Shown here piece after piece: positions 22,050 through 32,816 of a stretch of 64,000 nucleotides of DNA. This stretch comes from Nematostella vectensis. Taxonomy: Eukaryota; Cnidaria; Anthozoa; Actiniaria; Edwardsiidae. Numbering within the stretch: the first letter of the stretch is position 1; every line of letters begins with the position of its first letter. The position numbers were made by a program, and so were the translations under genes. The notes beneath the pieces were generated by a model. It had not been told where the DNA came from. It ran no database searches and saw nothing but the letters and a program-made list of their open reading frames with translations. The DNA is taken from assembly GCF_932526225.1 (NCBI RefSeq), contig NC_064034.1:15884887-15948886 (forward strand). Reading direction: 5' to 3'.

Positions 22050-22237
22050 CTACGGTTGGTCCCACATGCCTGAGTGGGTGTGGTAGAAGTGATAAAATCC
22101 AGGCAACATGAGTCTCTCGATCTCAATGCCGCTGTTTAACACACGGTCCGCCATATCCCAGTCCTCCCCACCCCATGAGTGTTTGAAATCCTTCACATTC
22201 ATTCCACCGAACGCATCCCAGTCTGACTTGTAGATAC
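22050..22237 (-). CDS. Copy B exon 6: C-terminal catalytic block and stop
   Basis: The acceptor is ...ttttccttag. The exon encodes [29 protein letters not shown] and [10 protein letters not shown], then a stop. It is identical in protein to the orphan exon at 18480-18667 over these motifs. Confidence 0.85.
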
Positions 22238-24007
22238 CTAAGGAAAACAACAAGGATAAATAATTATTAGAAATGACTTTAACAACAACAAATTCCGGTC
22301 GTTAAAATTTGGGAAGAAAAACTTCGGACGATTTAAAGCAAATTTCGGACTTTTCTTTCAGTGAATTTACCTTTAAGACAACATTAGAATTAATTTAACA
22401 AATTTCCCATAGTTTTCCGTGGTATGTACTCTTCTTATACACCACGATATTCGTCATGATGTGATCAAAATGTAATGGAGTCACGAGCATGTAGCGCTGA
22501 GTGATTCCGCAGGAAATTTCAACGATGAGCTGACGAATATCGTGGTGTATACTTGGTATGTCGTGACACGGAAGCCATTTCGCAGTCGAGACGGCCGCTA
22601 GACCGCTAACCAATGAAGGAGCGCCAGAAAGCACCGGGCCCCGAAAAAGTAGACAAGAGATTCAAACGCACACACGCACTAAAAGTAATCAACAACGCAA
22701 AGCTAAAACACATCTCTAACTTTATTCATACCGTAGAGGTGAGCTCCCTGTGGTGTATAGGAGTACTTACCACGAAAAAAAATTGTTTTCTACAAAAACA
22801 ACGAACAGTATTTAACAAAATTTAAAATGCGGGAGAAAAGTCGATATTTTGGTATCAAAATTCACAACATTCGCATTAGTAACCAGGCTTTATCTTAATA
22901 TTTAATTGCGCATGCGTAGATAATTCTACTTTCGGTTTGCGTTTCCAACTCTATAATCTTTGCAATTTTTTTAGGCAGCGAATATTCACCTTGTTGCCCT
23001 CTATAAAATTACGTATCCATTTCCCGAAATTTTAAATATTAAAGAAATTATTCAAATAACAGTGAAAAAATAAAAATTAAAATTGTTCAAAAATGTTTTT
23101 ATTTGGAAGAATCGAAAACGCATACGTAATTTTGTAGGCACCCTCCCAAATAATGTTATAAAGCTACATTTATCATTGCAGATAATTTAACAGCTAAGAT
23201 TAAATATTTAGAGATTCATTAACAATGATGCCATGCCTAAATTCATTCCATTTTACCAATGTCTTGCGGATTTATAACGTCTTGAAGTTTGCCTAGCAAC
23301 GGCCCTCACAGAAATGTCCCAACACCCTTAACATGGCTAACAACCAATCAGAAAGCTATATTACGCGCAAGTGTTGTAGAAAATAAGTTTACTGCTGTAC
23401 TTAGATACATATATTTTACGCAATTGATATCTTACAGGTAATTCGTAAAGCAAATGTGCACAAAGCACTAAATTAAACAATACATAAAGTGGATAATTTT
23501 GAAAGCAGTATGTGTGCGATGTGGTATTACGGGACCGCAACAAGTACGCACATGCGCGCGAAAAAAGTTTATAATGTACTGCCTTTTTTTGTACATTTAG
23601 AGAATTTTTTATTTTAAAAACAGAAATCGAAAATGCTTGGACGGTGAATGTTCGGACTACGGAAATATTTGGACGGAAAAATATTCGGAAGTGTTTTTTT
23701 GGCCGAATTTTTTTCCGTCCATGTATGGCTGGGGTGGTGGAGCAAGTGAACATAGCTCCCAAATTATTACAGTTGTCTACGCAAGGAGTTAAAAAAAAAC
23801 TCAAAATCATTTTATTTTGTTTGTTACACGTTTACATGACCCACCTCCGTTGCCGCAGAGGGACCACTTTAATTAATGTGCGTCGATAAAGAGCCAGTGT
23901 TGATTTAAGGTCAGGATGGGGTTAATCGACTAGCGACAAACGTGGACTTTAAACCAGTCGGGCCAAGACGGGACGCTAGCACAGTCTATTACCCGTGCAG
24001 TTCGGCA

Positions 24008-24053
24008 ACCATGGAGGAGCTGTTTCGTCCTTATTAGGACTCGTCAGCATGGC
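24008..24053 (-). ncRNA. Hammerhead-ribozyme motif, degraded copy
   Basis: This is the D2 counterpart of 20463-20507. CUGACGA, the GUCC/GGAC stem II, GAA and both stem I arms are unchanged. The stem III half after ACAG reads CUCCUC instead of CUGUC, so helix III pairing is lost. It is probably inactive. Confidence 0.6.
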
Positions 24054-24059
24054 ATAGCC

Positions 24060-24780
24060 GGTTCGCCAATTCCCTAGACCTATGTTTTTTTTTTCCAGTT
24101 CACATCATGTCATTTATTTAATATCGTATTCATACTGAATTGATACATATATATGTATATTTATAATCTTGGTATTTAGCAACCTAGCTTTACCGAGCAA
24201 ATAAACTGAAACTGAAACCTTTTTACTTTTAACTCCCACCGTCAATCTACTTAAATTCGGCCATTTTAGAATCTGCACTATGTATTTCATGTTGCATCAA
24301 CTTTTAACTCAATTATTAACCCATAATGAATTTATTATCAATAAGTTATTAATCACTAATCCATGAAATCTGGTACAAGAGCGAATACTAGCTTAGATTC
24401 ACCGACTACTGATAAAGACCGATTATTCTTACCGACTACCGGCAAATTATGTAAATTTTAACTCACTACCGACATGCAGACCCCTCCCCCATCCAGACCC
24501 TGTTGATTTTGTTCAAACCTTCGTGCTCTTCATATTACTATGTAGTTGTCAATATTCTGCAAACTCTCGTCAAGCGGAATGACATTTGATGCGTTTTGAT
24601 TGGTCAGCGCCTTGGGGAGAGATGACGTGATTAGAAACCATTTCTGTGCTGGTCTATGAAAACGCTTCAAAGATTTTGAATGACGAAATACAAGAGGCAT
24701 TTTAGCTGTTGGAATTTATTGACAAGAATTCGCAGAAAATTGAAAATGGCGGTAACTCTAACAACAACGACAACAACAAA
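24060..24780. other. Copy B intron 5 sequence, no separate gene
   Basis: The stretch is AT-rich, with a short 'aaactgaaactgaaac' tract at about 24202 that resembles a retroposon tail. From about 24520 it aligns with copy A's intron (about 3020-3600). Confidence 0.4.
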
Positions 24781-24809
24781 AAACATTGAGCATCATCAAC
24801 CGGACTTAC

Positions 24810-24933
24810 TAAATATTCCAAAGCCATCTTTTTGAAAAAATCCTTTACTTGGATGTTCCCTCGTACCAGGTCCCGCGCATTCTGACAGCCGGAAGACGAT
24901 AGGGGAGTAAGCCAAGACTCCCTGGATCGTGTG
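24810..24933 (-). CDS. Copy B exon 5 of the catalytic domain
   Basis: The exon is 124 bp, reading HTIQGVLAYSPIVFRL to KGFFQKDGFGIF in the frame set by exon 4. The donor is A|GTAAGT. One clear change from copy A is N to D in QKDGFG. Confidence 0.75.
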
Positions 24934-25184
24934 CTGTCGGAGTTCAACACACAAATATATTATGGGAACAGCAAAAAGCCAGACAATAAATTATATTTGA
25001 GGGTCATAACTATTTTGTATACATCCTGAGCTCTAAAACCGTAGAAAATTAGTTTTAAACAGCCATATATGTTTCGTTCAAGTTCCAGGCGGGGCTATAA
25101 TTCTATTGACAGTAGAGCTCTACCAAACAATTCAAGTGAGCTTATATAGCAATCATAATAGGATTTGTACAAATCTGCATAAAT

Positions 25185-25640
25185 GAGAAAAATAAACGAT
25201 AAGTAATTAAATAATTATTTTAGGATATTGTTTGTCATAAAGGGCTTATTGTTTGTACGTAGGCGCTAACGTTTGTAAGAAGCATGCAAATGACTTTCAC
25301 AAAATACTATTGTTTGCACTTGCTGTAATAAAAATGTTAATGAATATTTCGTTTACTGTATTGATTGCGAGGTCTTGTATTATTGATATTTTGTTTGTGT
25401 TATTGTTATGTATCAACGCGCAAATGAAAATAGATTTTTTATTCCTGGTTGTCGAATAGTGTAAATGAATGTGAAGAAAATGCAATTGTGTGCACTCAAT
25501 TATGTCAAGTTCGTTAATTTATTTCCTTTTAGTTCGAATGATTTTACTTTCTCTTAAATGACAGTACATCGGCGTAAATGTTTGTAATTTTGGCTAAAAT
25601 GAATGCGTATTTCTCGGTGATGAAAAGCAAAAGGTTTATA
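25185..25640. mobile_element. Insertion rich in AATGAATGT / ATTGTTTG subrepeats, specific to copy B
   Basis: Copy B's intron 4 carries about 455 bp here that copy A lacks at the same place; A has ~160 bp of unrelated sequence. Within it, short motifs recur every 20-40 bp: aatgaatgt, attgtttgt, aaatgac, gaatgattt. They are the reverse complement of the GACAWTCATT motif repeated at 34590-34980. Presence/absence between duplicates marks it as an insertion. I found no TIR, TSD or coding potential. An ORF at 25253-25459 is low-complexity. Confidence 0.5.
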
Positions 25641-25801
25641 TCATTCGCACAGGCGAACACGCCCGAGTTACACGTACGTGAGATTTGCAAGCTGTCGCCG
25701 TGAAATCGCTAAGAATGTGCAGACTGTTAACATGTTATTTTGGAAAATCGTGCAGCAAATGCCTCAAACAAATTATTCAGTGTAAATTTGCCTTGACTCA
25801 C

Positions 25802-25964
25802 CTTTCTTACGCTCTCTAGAATGTTACTTGGCATGCGCAGATGGAGATCCAGTAGAAAAACAATGGAATCCTTATCCCGGACGGAACTCACTGCTTTCTG
25901 TATGGCATACGTTTTCTGGAAGCGGCCGGTCAGAGGGATAACCGTAAAGTTCTTTATATCTTTT
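25802..25964 (-). CDS. Copy B exon 4: catalytic DLH motif
   Basis: The exon is 163 bp with the same acceptor (tttctttcctag) and donor (AAAG|GTGAGT) as copy A. SIVFLLDLHLRMPSNIL is preserved. Confidence 0.8.
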
Positions 25965-26266
25965 CTAGGAAAGAAATATAAAACAATTGGAAAAAGCCCA
26001 AGGGAAAAGAACCAGTCCCTTTTAAATTACACTTGGTCCTTAGGAGCAGAAAAGAGGGCTTTGAGAACTCTGTGGTCTACTTCTTATAAATTTTCTGAAT
26101 CCTCTATTTCTGAACATAATATTGCATTCACGTGTCATACAATGAATCCTAGGATCTTAAAAAGGGGGCAGGGAACCATCTCAAAGGGGGGAACCAACAT
26201 TTAAATCAGGAGATAAATATTGCGGTTTCCTACCCCCACCCAACGCCCCCTTTTCCATCTACTTAC

Positions 26267-26620
26267 TTCTTCAGTTCATATTCCAAGCTTGCAGGATCAT
26301 TTCCATAATATGCTATTATAACGTTTACATTTTGATCATTCGAGTCTCTAATCACTTGCGCAAGATCACGAATAAAATGTAGAATCCACACTTTCTGCGC
26401 GCTGACCGTAAGGACGATGTTGATAACGGTGTCCATTCTGAGAGCCAAGCGAGCAGGTATGCACAGTGTGCTTTTGTTCTTAAACTTGAAAAAGTAATTG
26501 AGTACTCGGAGTTTTGATTTCGTCGGGTTATCTATTAGAACTAGTTCTAAAAGGTAGCGACTTCCACGTTGCTTGTCCTCTTTTTCTTCAATGCCAATAA
26601 TTTTCTCCAATGAATACTTG
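26267..26620 (-). CDS. Copy B exon 3 of the catalytic domain
   Basis: The exon is 354 bp, with acceptor ...ttttttcacag and donor AA|GTAAGT. It encodes KYSLEKIIGIEEK to EYELK. It differs from copy A at few positions, among them V for I in TVINIVLTVSAQ. Confidence 0.8.
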
Positions 26621-26997
26621 CTGTGAAAAAAGATAATTAACAAAAAAAAAATGCATTTGTGGGTTGATTTTGGGTGTTGAGTCCTAGTATGCAAATTAGT
26701 CTGGTTCAAGCTTGGGTCTAATTCTAAAAATAAAGTAAACGTATATTTTCTTGCATTTTCTGCCTTGCAAGTGAGCTAACAACGTATTTTGGAATTGGTA
26801 TATACGTAAACTAAAATCGTAATTCAGAGGAAACATGGTGTCATTTCTGATTGCGATACGTGTGCGTTTTTTGCCATCTTTAGGAGGTTGGAATTTAGTT
26901 TTGTTTTACTTCAGGGTCGGAATTAAGACCCCTCCCTCTTTCAGTTTGGCTGATAATGCCAAGGCTCACTGGAAGGGTGCTCACTGGTTATCCATAC

Positions 26998-28042
26998 CTG
27001 GGATATGCCTTCTCCAGCGACTTCATGAACATTTCAATGATTTCATCAACTACTCGTTGGTCTATCACATCATTACCCAAACAGTAACTACCTCGCCAGG
27101 CTGGACAATCACTTATCCAGCTACCGTCCTTGGGGTAGGTTTTCGTAAAGTATGTCCCTCTTGTAGCCCCTTCATACTTTTTATAATCTCTTTTTTGTTG
27201 ATAACTCGGGTAATACGAGCAATTGCTAAACACAGTTTCCAGAGCAATACTATCTAAATGTTCCAGATCTACCGTATAGTTTAAAGCAGACTTTGTGTTG
27301 TTTGGATTTCCGAGAAGCTCTTCTGTTGGTGTAAGGTCTGACGTTGGGGAAGAGTTTAGAAATTCCTTCACCACGGCTGGATCTCTGATCATTGGTGGTA
27401 GAATCAATATCGGCTTAATATATTTTAATCCGATAACATAACATTTCAGGGAAAGGGTATCATTTTGAATAACGTCGCCCATGACGTGAAGAATCTCATA
27501 ATAGTATTTTTTCCCACCAGCCAGAAGCATCTCGTCGGTTATTTGTAATTCTCTAGTGGTAGTTGTCTTTTCTGAAACTTTTCGTGAGGATTTGGGGTTT
27601 TCGCTCGTACCGATCCATAACTGCCATGGTGCTATTGATTCGACGCCAAATCTGTAAAATCCATTGGACAAGGGAATTATGTGTCCGGACACTCTATGCC
27701 CAGAGTTTTTCCCCTTAAATCTTAAAGAGAATGTTTCTGATAAGGTGACTGTTTGTTGGAGATTTGGATACAGCGGATATTGAGGGAATTGTACCAGGCT
27801 GCTGATGGACTTTACACACACTTCACGCCAGTGGTGAACTTCGATCGCTCCAACAAATGGAACATCAACTATGTAGTTGATATGAGCTAGTTGAAAATGA
27901 TCTTGTTGAACTTGTTGCTTCAGGCTTGACATTAGATTGAATATAGAACCATGAAGTCGATATTGCGAAAAGAAACCAAAGAAAAATCAAATAAAGTTTT
28001 TTACTGGGTAGAGTAGCGGCAGTTCTCCAAGGTATGAATCTT
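26998..28042 (-). CDS. Copy B exon 2: anchor, stem and intact PA14 domain
   Basis: The acceptor ttttctcttccag|AAGATTC and the donor CAG|GTATGG match copy A. The PA14-like core (VHHWREVCVKS, VSGHIIPLSNGFYRFGVES, KKYYYEILHVMGDVI) is continuous in one frame from 27932 to 26998. The anchor at about 28035-27940 is in a different frame because of the ~8-bp deletion. Confidence 0.75.
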
Positions 28043-28254
28043 CTGGAAGAGAAAAGCGAAGGAGTTTAAAAGGAATATGGCCGTAATATAGGGGAAATAA
28101 TGGACAAGATGCTTAAAAAATGCCAGAATGCGATGCCACTGCAGTTGAAGCTTGAATTCTAAATTGGTTAATCACAGGTCACCCAACACTTCCAACCCGC
28201 CTCAGTAAAAAATTTCTAAGGACATACGAATTCACGCAAATAATTATCTATGGC

Positions 28255-28905
28255 AACTTAATTCTGACTACCTCAGCTTAAGCATGAGTTTCTACCAGAT
28301 ATTATGCAGTATGAAAACACTGACACCGGTACTAGGATGGGAAGTTTATTAGACAATTCGGAAGGTCATGGATAAAGATAATGAAAAGGATAGGCCAATT
28401 ATTGACCCTTGTGTGACTCAGCAGGTCAGAAACTGCTCTTCGGACATTTGACCATTGGCATTTTTGTCTTCTGTCTCTTAAATGAGCTAAACCACTTTAG
28501 TGGACGCTGATCAACTACAACTACTTGACCCTTGTGTGACTCAGCAGGTCAGAAACTGCTCTTCGGACATTTGACCATTGGCATTTTTGTCTTCTGTCTC
28601 TTAAATGAGCTAAACCACTTTAGTGGACGCTGATCAACTACAAAGACTCTACTTAATGAGAATAATGTCATGGTCAATCATGTCAAACGCCTTTTTAAGA
28701 TCAATAAATATAACACCATAGAGAAGCTTTTGTCGATAATGACAGACCAGCTATTAATCACTTCGAGAAAGGATGGATAGAGTGCTAAAACCTTATTGAC
28801 TGTTACTGAGTAGTTTGTTGACGTTTAAATATGTGTAACACTGATTGTTAATATTAGCCTTTTCGAAAAAGTTTGCTCAACTGGTAAGACAGATGTAGGC
28901 CTATA
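28255..28905 (-). mobile_element. LINE reverse transcriptase fragment (duplicated unit B)
   Basis: It matches 7150-7690, with motif A (GVIFIDLKKAFDMIDH-like) at about 28760-28670 on minus. It has more frame breaks and an internal 123-bp tandem duplication. Confidence 0.7.
28404..28645. repeat. Two tandem copies of a 123-bp segment
   Basis: gacccttgtgtgactcagc begins at 28404 and again at 28527. The two copies look identical over the shared part, so the duplication is recent. Copy A has a single copy. Confidence 0.85.
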
Positions 28906-28959
28906 ATTACCTAGTATAACTAGAATAAACAGGGAAGCTGTAAAACAAAACTAGATGGT

Positions 28960-28996
28960 CTGCTCCGACGAAGGGCTAACTCTCGAAACGTCAGCG
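28960..28996 (+). ncRNA. Hammerhead-ribozyme-like motif
   Basis: Stem I arm GCU is followed by CCGACGA (U4 changed to C), one A, a GGG/CUC helix, then GAA, the palindrome ACGU, C17 and the returning stem I arm AGC. The arrangement fits minimal Penelope-type hammerheads with a loopless stem III, but a core base is altered. It is more complete than the copy at 7732-7763. Confidence 0.5.
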
Positions 28997-29029
28997 CAAC
29001 TACTATGTTTCACAAAAGCGTTCAACATA

Positions 29030-29280
29030 CTTCTTCAACACCTTGTGTTGATTTATACTATGGTTTCCTGGGCTTCAGGAAGACGAAGCTTTGTCTACCG
29101 CAATTTAGGTAGCTTGAAAGGTGTCTTGTCTAGCCCTGTGGCCGCCGTAATTGGCCTAGCTGTGGCGGATACCCTGCCCTTTCGTTATTGTATGTATTTA
29201 TGTTCTGTTTCTTATGTATAACGTATTATGTATGTGTATTTTTTTTCTCCGTGGGCAAAGTCAATAAACTAAACTAAACT
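29030..29280. mobile_element. Retroposon 3' end with (aaact)n tail
   Basis: The sequence ends in caataaactaaactaaact, a simple pentanucleotide tail typical of non-LTR retroposons. The body is not assigned. Confidence 0.35.
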
Positions 29281-29760
29281 AATGATTTATAGCGGAGCCA
29301 GCGCGGCCGCAGGCCGCGCGCGGAGCTCCATAGGTATAGAAATATGGTATAGCTCTGCGACTTGGTTTTATGGTCATCGCGCGGGTATCCTGTGGTGTCA
29401 CAATTCGTCCATCCAGTCAATCGTACAACTCCCAGGCCCCCTCGGTCTTACGTTTTTAAGTATTTTTATTTTTTTTACCGCCATCAAAGTTCGTATCTTC
29501 ACAGCAAAAAAGGCAGATTGAAAATAGTATTTAATGAGAAAATATGCGGATTCAAATGGGCTGAAATCTTTGAGGAACCGTTTTGTCTGAAGTACGAGCC
29601 GATAGTAAAATCTACCCGAGTGTTCGTGAATCCCGTCCGTCGCAGCAGCAAAAAGAGGACTACTTAGAGGCTCTACACTACCATTTTAATAACATTCTTT
29701 CACGTCTATATCTATGGAGATCCTGAGAAGAAAGGGCCTTGGATTTATGTATGTTTTCAG
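29281..29760. other. GC-rich start then unassigned sequence
   Basis: A CpG-rich palindromic patch (gcgcggccgcaggccgcgcg, about 29300) opens the stretch. An ORF at 29362-29667 contains FNEKICGFKWAEIFEEPFCL but matches no family I recognise. Confidence 0.3.
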
Positions 29761-29761
29761 C

Positions 29762-30830
29762 TATAAAAATAATTCACTTGTGTCGACGAGTCTCTTGCTA
29801 GCAGAAAGTCGACAAGTTCACAGTTTACAACAAAAAGCGAACACAACCACACAAACGACAAACAGAAAGCGACGAAAAACACTGCCAAGGTGAGTTTTGA
29901 ACGACGGTTTGTATTGAGAATATCACAGTTATTTTTCTTTTATTGCTGTGCTTTTATAATGCTCGTTTATTCGTGTGTTTTTTTCCAAAACCAATCGCTC
30001 AAGCTAAAACACCGTACCAGTTTGACGTCAAGATGTCATATTAAAGTCATCTATCCCTGTTTTGATTTCCGATCGGCTTATAATTTTGGAGTGCACTTGG
30101 GTGGTTTTCATTCCACTGGCAATCGCCATGAAAATGTTAAATTCGTAAATACTTACACGTTCTATAAATTCAGGCATATATTCCTGACGGTAAGTAAGAA
30201 TTTAACGACACAAATACGTAGTAGTCTAGTTACTGTTTCAATGTCACTTAGCTTGTTCGATTTATACATTTGTTTATAGAGTTTGCTTTGAGAATTCGTG
30301 GTCTAAATCAAACAATTTGAGCATAACAACATCTTTGATATTCTTCGTTCTCTCTATACTGACTGCGTTGAGATATTTAATAAAGGCTGATAAATATCCT
30401 GTCATTTATTGCTAAAGAAGACCTTACCTGTCTTTATATTCTGTGTATTTAGGCTTCTCGAAGATACAGCAACTTTTTTAACATTATCATAACTACAAAT
30501 GACTTATATATACTTACTATATATTAGAGAATTTTCTCATCGAAAATAAAAACACAAAATGCAACCCCTATTACCTATATTCTTTTTGCTGAGCTTATAG
30601 TGTTTATTTATTTATTATTCAAATAGTTGTGAAAAGTTAATAAGGTTATAACTGGCATGATGAAAATGTTGTTTTGAAAGAAAAAAAAATACTTATAATT
30701 GTTTTCACTTTTATTTAGGTAAAACCAACCAAGGACTACCCGAGGGCCATGATTGATGCTGAAGGCTGGGAGGCATGAGAATAGGCAAATGTCTTAAAGA
30801 TAATAAAGTAGGGGATTTTTTACTTTGATA
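29762..30830 (+). other. Possible small two-exon transcript with TATA box
   Basis: A TATA-like ctataaaaat sits at about 29761. It is followed ~125 bp later by a strong donor (GCCAAG|GTGAGT, donor at 29890). A pyrimidine-rich acceptor (ttttatttag) lies at about 30709-30718, and AATAAA is at about 30802. The second exon has a short open tail, KPTKDYPRAMIDAEGWEA, then a stop. Joining the upstream ORF to it in the frame I tested gives a stop immediately, so the coding status is unknown. It could be a non-coding RNA. Confidence 0.25.
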
Positions 30831-32430
30831 CAGCAGTTAATGTGAAATAGGCTTTTTTAAAGCAAATACTTGCCCTCAATGATAGATCTGAAAACATTTT
30901 TCTATCAACCTAAAGATAATGAGGAAAGGGGAAATGTTAGGAGAGTGCTCAACCAAGTTGTTGCATTACTGATGATTTTTATCAAAGCTATAGTTCAATC
31001 TATTTCTTTTCTCTCTCTCTTTCTTTCTGCATGACTGGAGGTATATTTGTGGATTTTAATTTCCTTGGTGATGGAGTATCACCAATAATAAGTGATATAT
31101 TAATCTTCCATATGGCACCTGAAGTGTATCTAACTGTATCATTCTATCTTTGGAATTCTGTTGCATCCATCATTTGTTTCTTTACAAGGGCAAAGCTGGT
31201 CAGAATGTAGCTTTGATACAAGTGTACATCAATGAAACTTCTATCAAGGGAAGGTTTTTTTTAGTAGAGCAAGGTCCGGGGGGGGGGACTCTCCAGAAAG
31301 ATAGACGGGGGGTGCTCGACCTATCTTTTATGGTATAATATTTTTACCATCTCTTAGGGTGTGTTTTAGGATTTTTCCGATTCTGCCATCTTTTAGGGGT
31401 TTTCACGCCCAGGGAGGAGTATTTTTCCGATTCTGCTATCTTTTAGGGTGTCTCACGCTAAGTGGTGGCCCAATCACTTGAAATGTATTGTACAATAAAC
31501 CACAAGTCAACTGATCAGTTGTTGTTGACCATGCCCTTAGTGCTATCCCTTAGGGTTAAAATTGGTTATGCTGTCTAGCACTCCCGTCTCAAACTCCCAT
31601 TTCTCAAAGTCCCCCCCCCCCCCCCCCACCTCCCCCCTTGGAGCAAGGTACTTAAATTATATAAAGACAACATCAAACTTGTGCTTTTTCAATAATAAAT
31701 CTGTAAAGAAAACAGTTTTATATTAAACCTATAGGTAAAGAGAAAGGGGAAAATGTTAGTAATATGCTCATTCAAGCTATTATTGCATTATTGTTATATA
31801 TTTTTTAAAGTAGAGTCACATTTTTTCAAATAGAGTCGTTCATTTCTCCCTTTTTCTTCTCCCCATTGACTTTTTGTTATATTTATTTCTCTCTAACCCT
31901 AACATAGGTCAATGAACATGGTTTGGTTTGAAATTAGAAATTGGAATTAAGCACTTTCAGTAATAATTTAGGATTTGCCTCCATTGCATTCATTTTTGAT
32001 TAGCCAGTATGGGTGGATCCAGGGTTTCTATAACCAACAGGCCAATGGGTGGGTCACCAATATGTAATGCATGACAGGAGGTATATTTGTGGAGTTTAGT
32101 TTCAACACATTTTTCTGAATAATCAGTTGTGGTACATGAAAACTACAGTAGTGGGTCTATTGGGGTAGGGGGTTTAAACCTCACCTTGGGCTTTCTTTTT
32201 TTATTATTTTCAGTGTATCTTTTCACCCCAAAATCGTTTCGAAGGTAAAATAATGACGAAAATGTTTGGGCCAAATCCCCCCTTGGCAAAAAGCTAGATC
32301 CGCCTCTGAACTACAGTATGGCATCTAAATCTTTGGAATGCTGTTACATCCTTTATATATTCTTCACAAAATCTTGTTAGAATGGTGTTTTGATAAAAAT
32401 ATACATAGTGGAACTTATATAAAGGGAAAT
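30830..32430. repeat. Diverged local tandem duplication
   Basis: Blocks near 30915-31260 reappear in the same order at about 31735-32430. Shared pieces are aggggaaatgtta...gctca, gaggtatatttgtgga, tctttggaat.ctgttacatc, and aacttctatcaaggg against aacttatataaaggg. Poly-C tracts and short CTTTTAGGG repeats lie between. No coding sequence is recognised. Confidence 0.5.
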
Positions 32431-32816
32431 AAGAATTGGCCATTAGACTCTTGAAAAAACATTCTCGTCAATGTGACACCTTGAACTTTGACAGCTTTTT
32501 TCACACCAAGTTTTAGTATTTTGATAACTTTCATACTGCATATTTAATATTATTGAATGAGTGCTTGCTTTATCCATTTGGAGGGGCCAACACAATTCAT
32601 AATTACATGGCAGTAAAATTTGACATATTTTTAATCTCATTAAAAAACATTCTAGAGACACCAAGATCCCCTCTAAAACTACTCCTCTAAAACTACTGAT
32701 TTATCAGCGAACTTCTGTCTCACTAATTTCACGAAGTTTGAATTGTTTAATTGATTGGTTTGCCTTCGGCGTATAGTTATGCACGCAATTCAAAGTCAAT
32801 CAACTGTATTAACAAA

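Larger units (their letters stand above)
21881..24058. repeat. Large direct repeat, right copy (D2)
   Basis: This is the right-hand member of the ~2.2-kb pair. It carries the last exon expected for copy B. The satellite at 20555-21780 lies exactly between D1 and D2. Confidence 0.9.
22050..28042 (-). pseudogene. beta-1,4-N-acetylgalactosaminyltransferase 3/4-like gene, copy B
   Basis: Exons, 5' to 3' on minus, are 28042-26998, 26620-26267, 25964-25802, 24933-24810 and 22237-22050; a spare last exon lies at 18667-18480. The exon lengths and junction phases equal those of copy A. From the Met at 27932 the five pieces total 1764 bp and read open to the stop (587 residues): PA14-like region, then the CHGN catalytic domain with DLH and WGGEDWD. 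The PA14 region is not frameshifted, unlike copy A. However, relative to copy A, about 8 bp are missing near 27925 between the transmembrane anchor (YLIFLWFLFAISTSW, still encoded upstream) and the stem. The anchor is therefore out of frame with the enzyme. A product starting at 27932 would lack a Golgi anchor and signal. It may be a pseudogene, a soluble variant, or the product of an unseen 5' exon. The family usually has a longer linker (human proteins are about 1000 residues). Confidence 0.8.

Noticed and set aside
25253-25459. 68-codon hydrophobic ORF
   Set aside because: It lies inside the copy B-specific subrepeat insertion, and its composition explains the frame.
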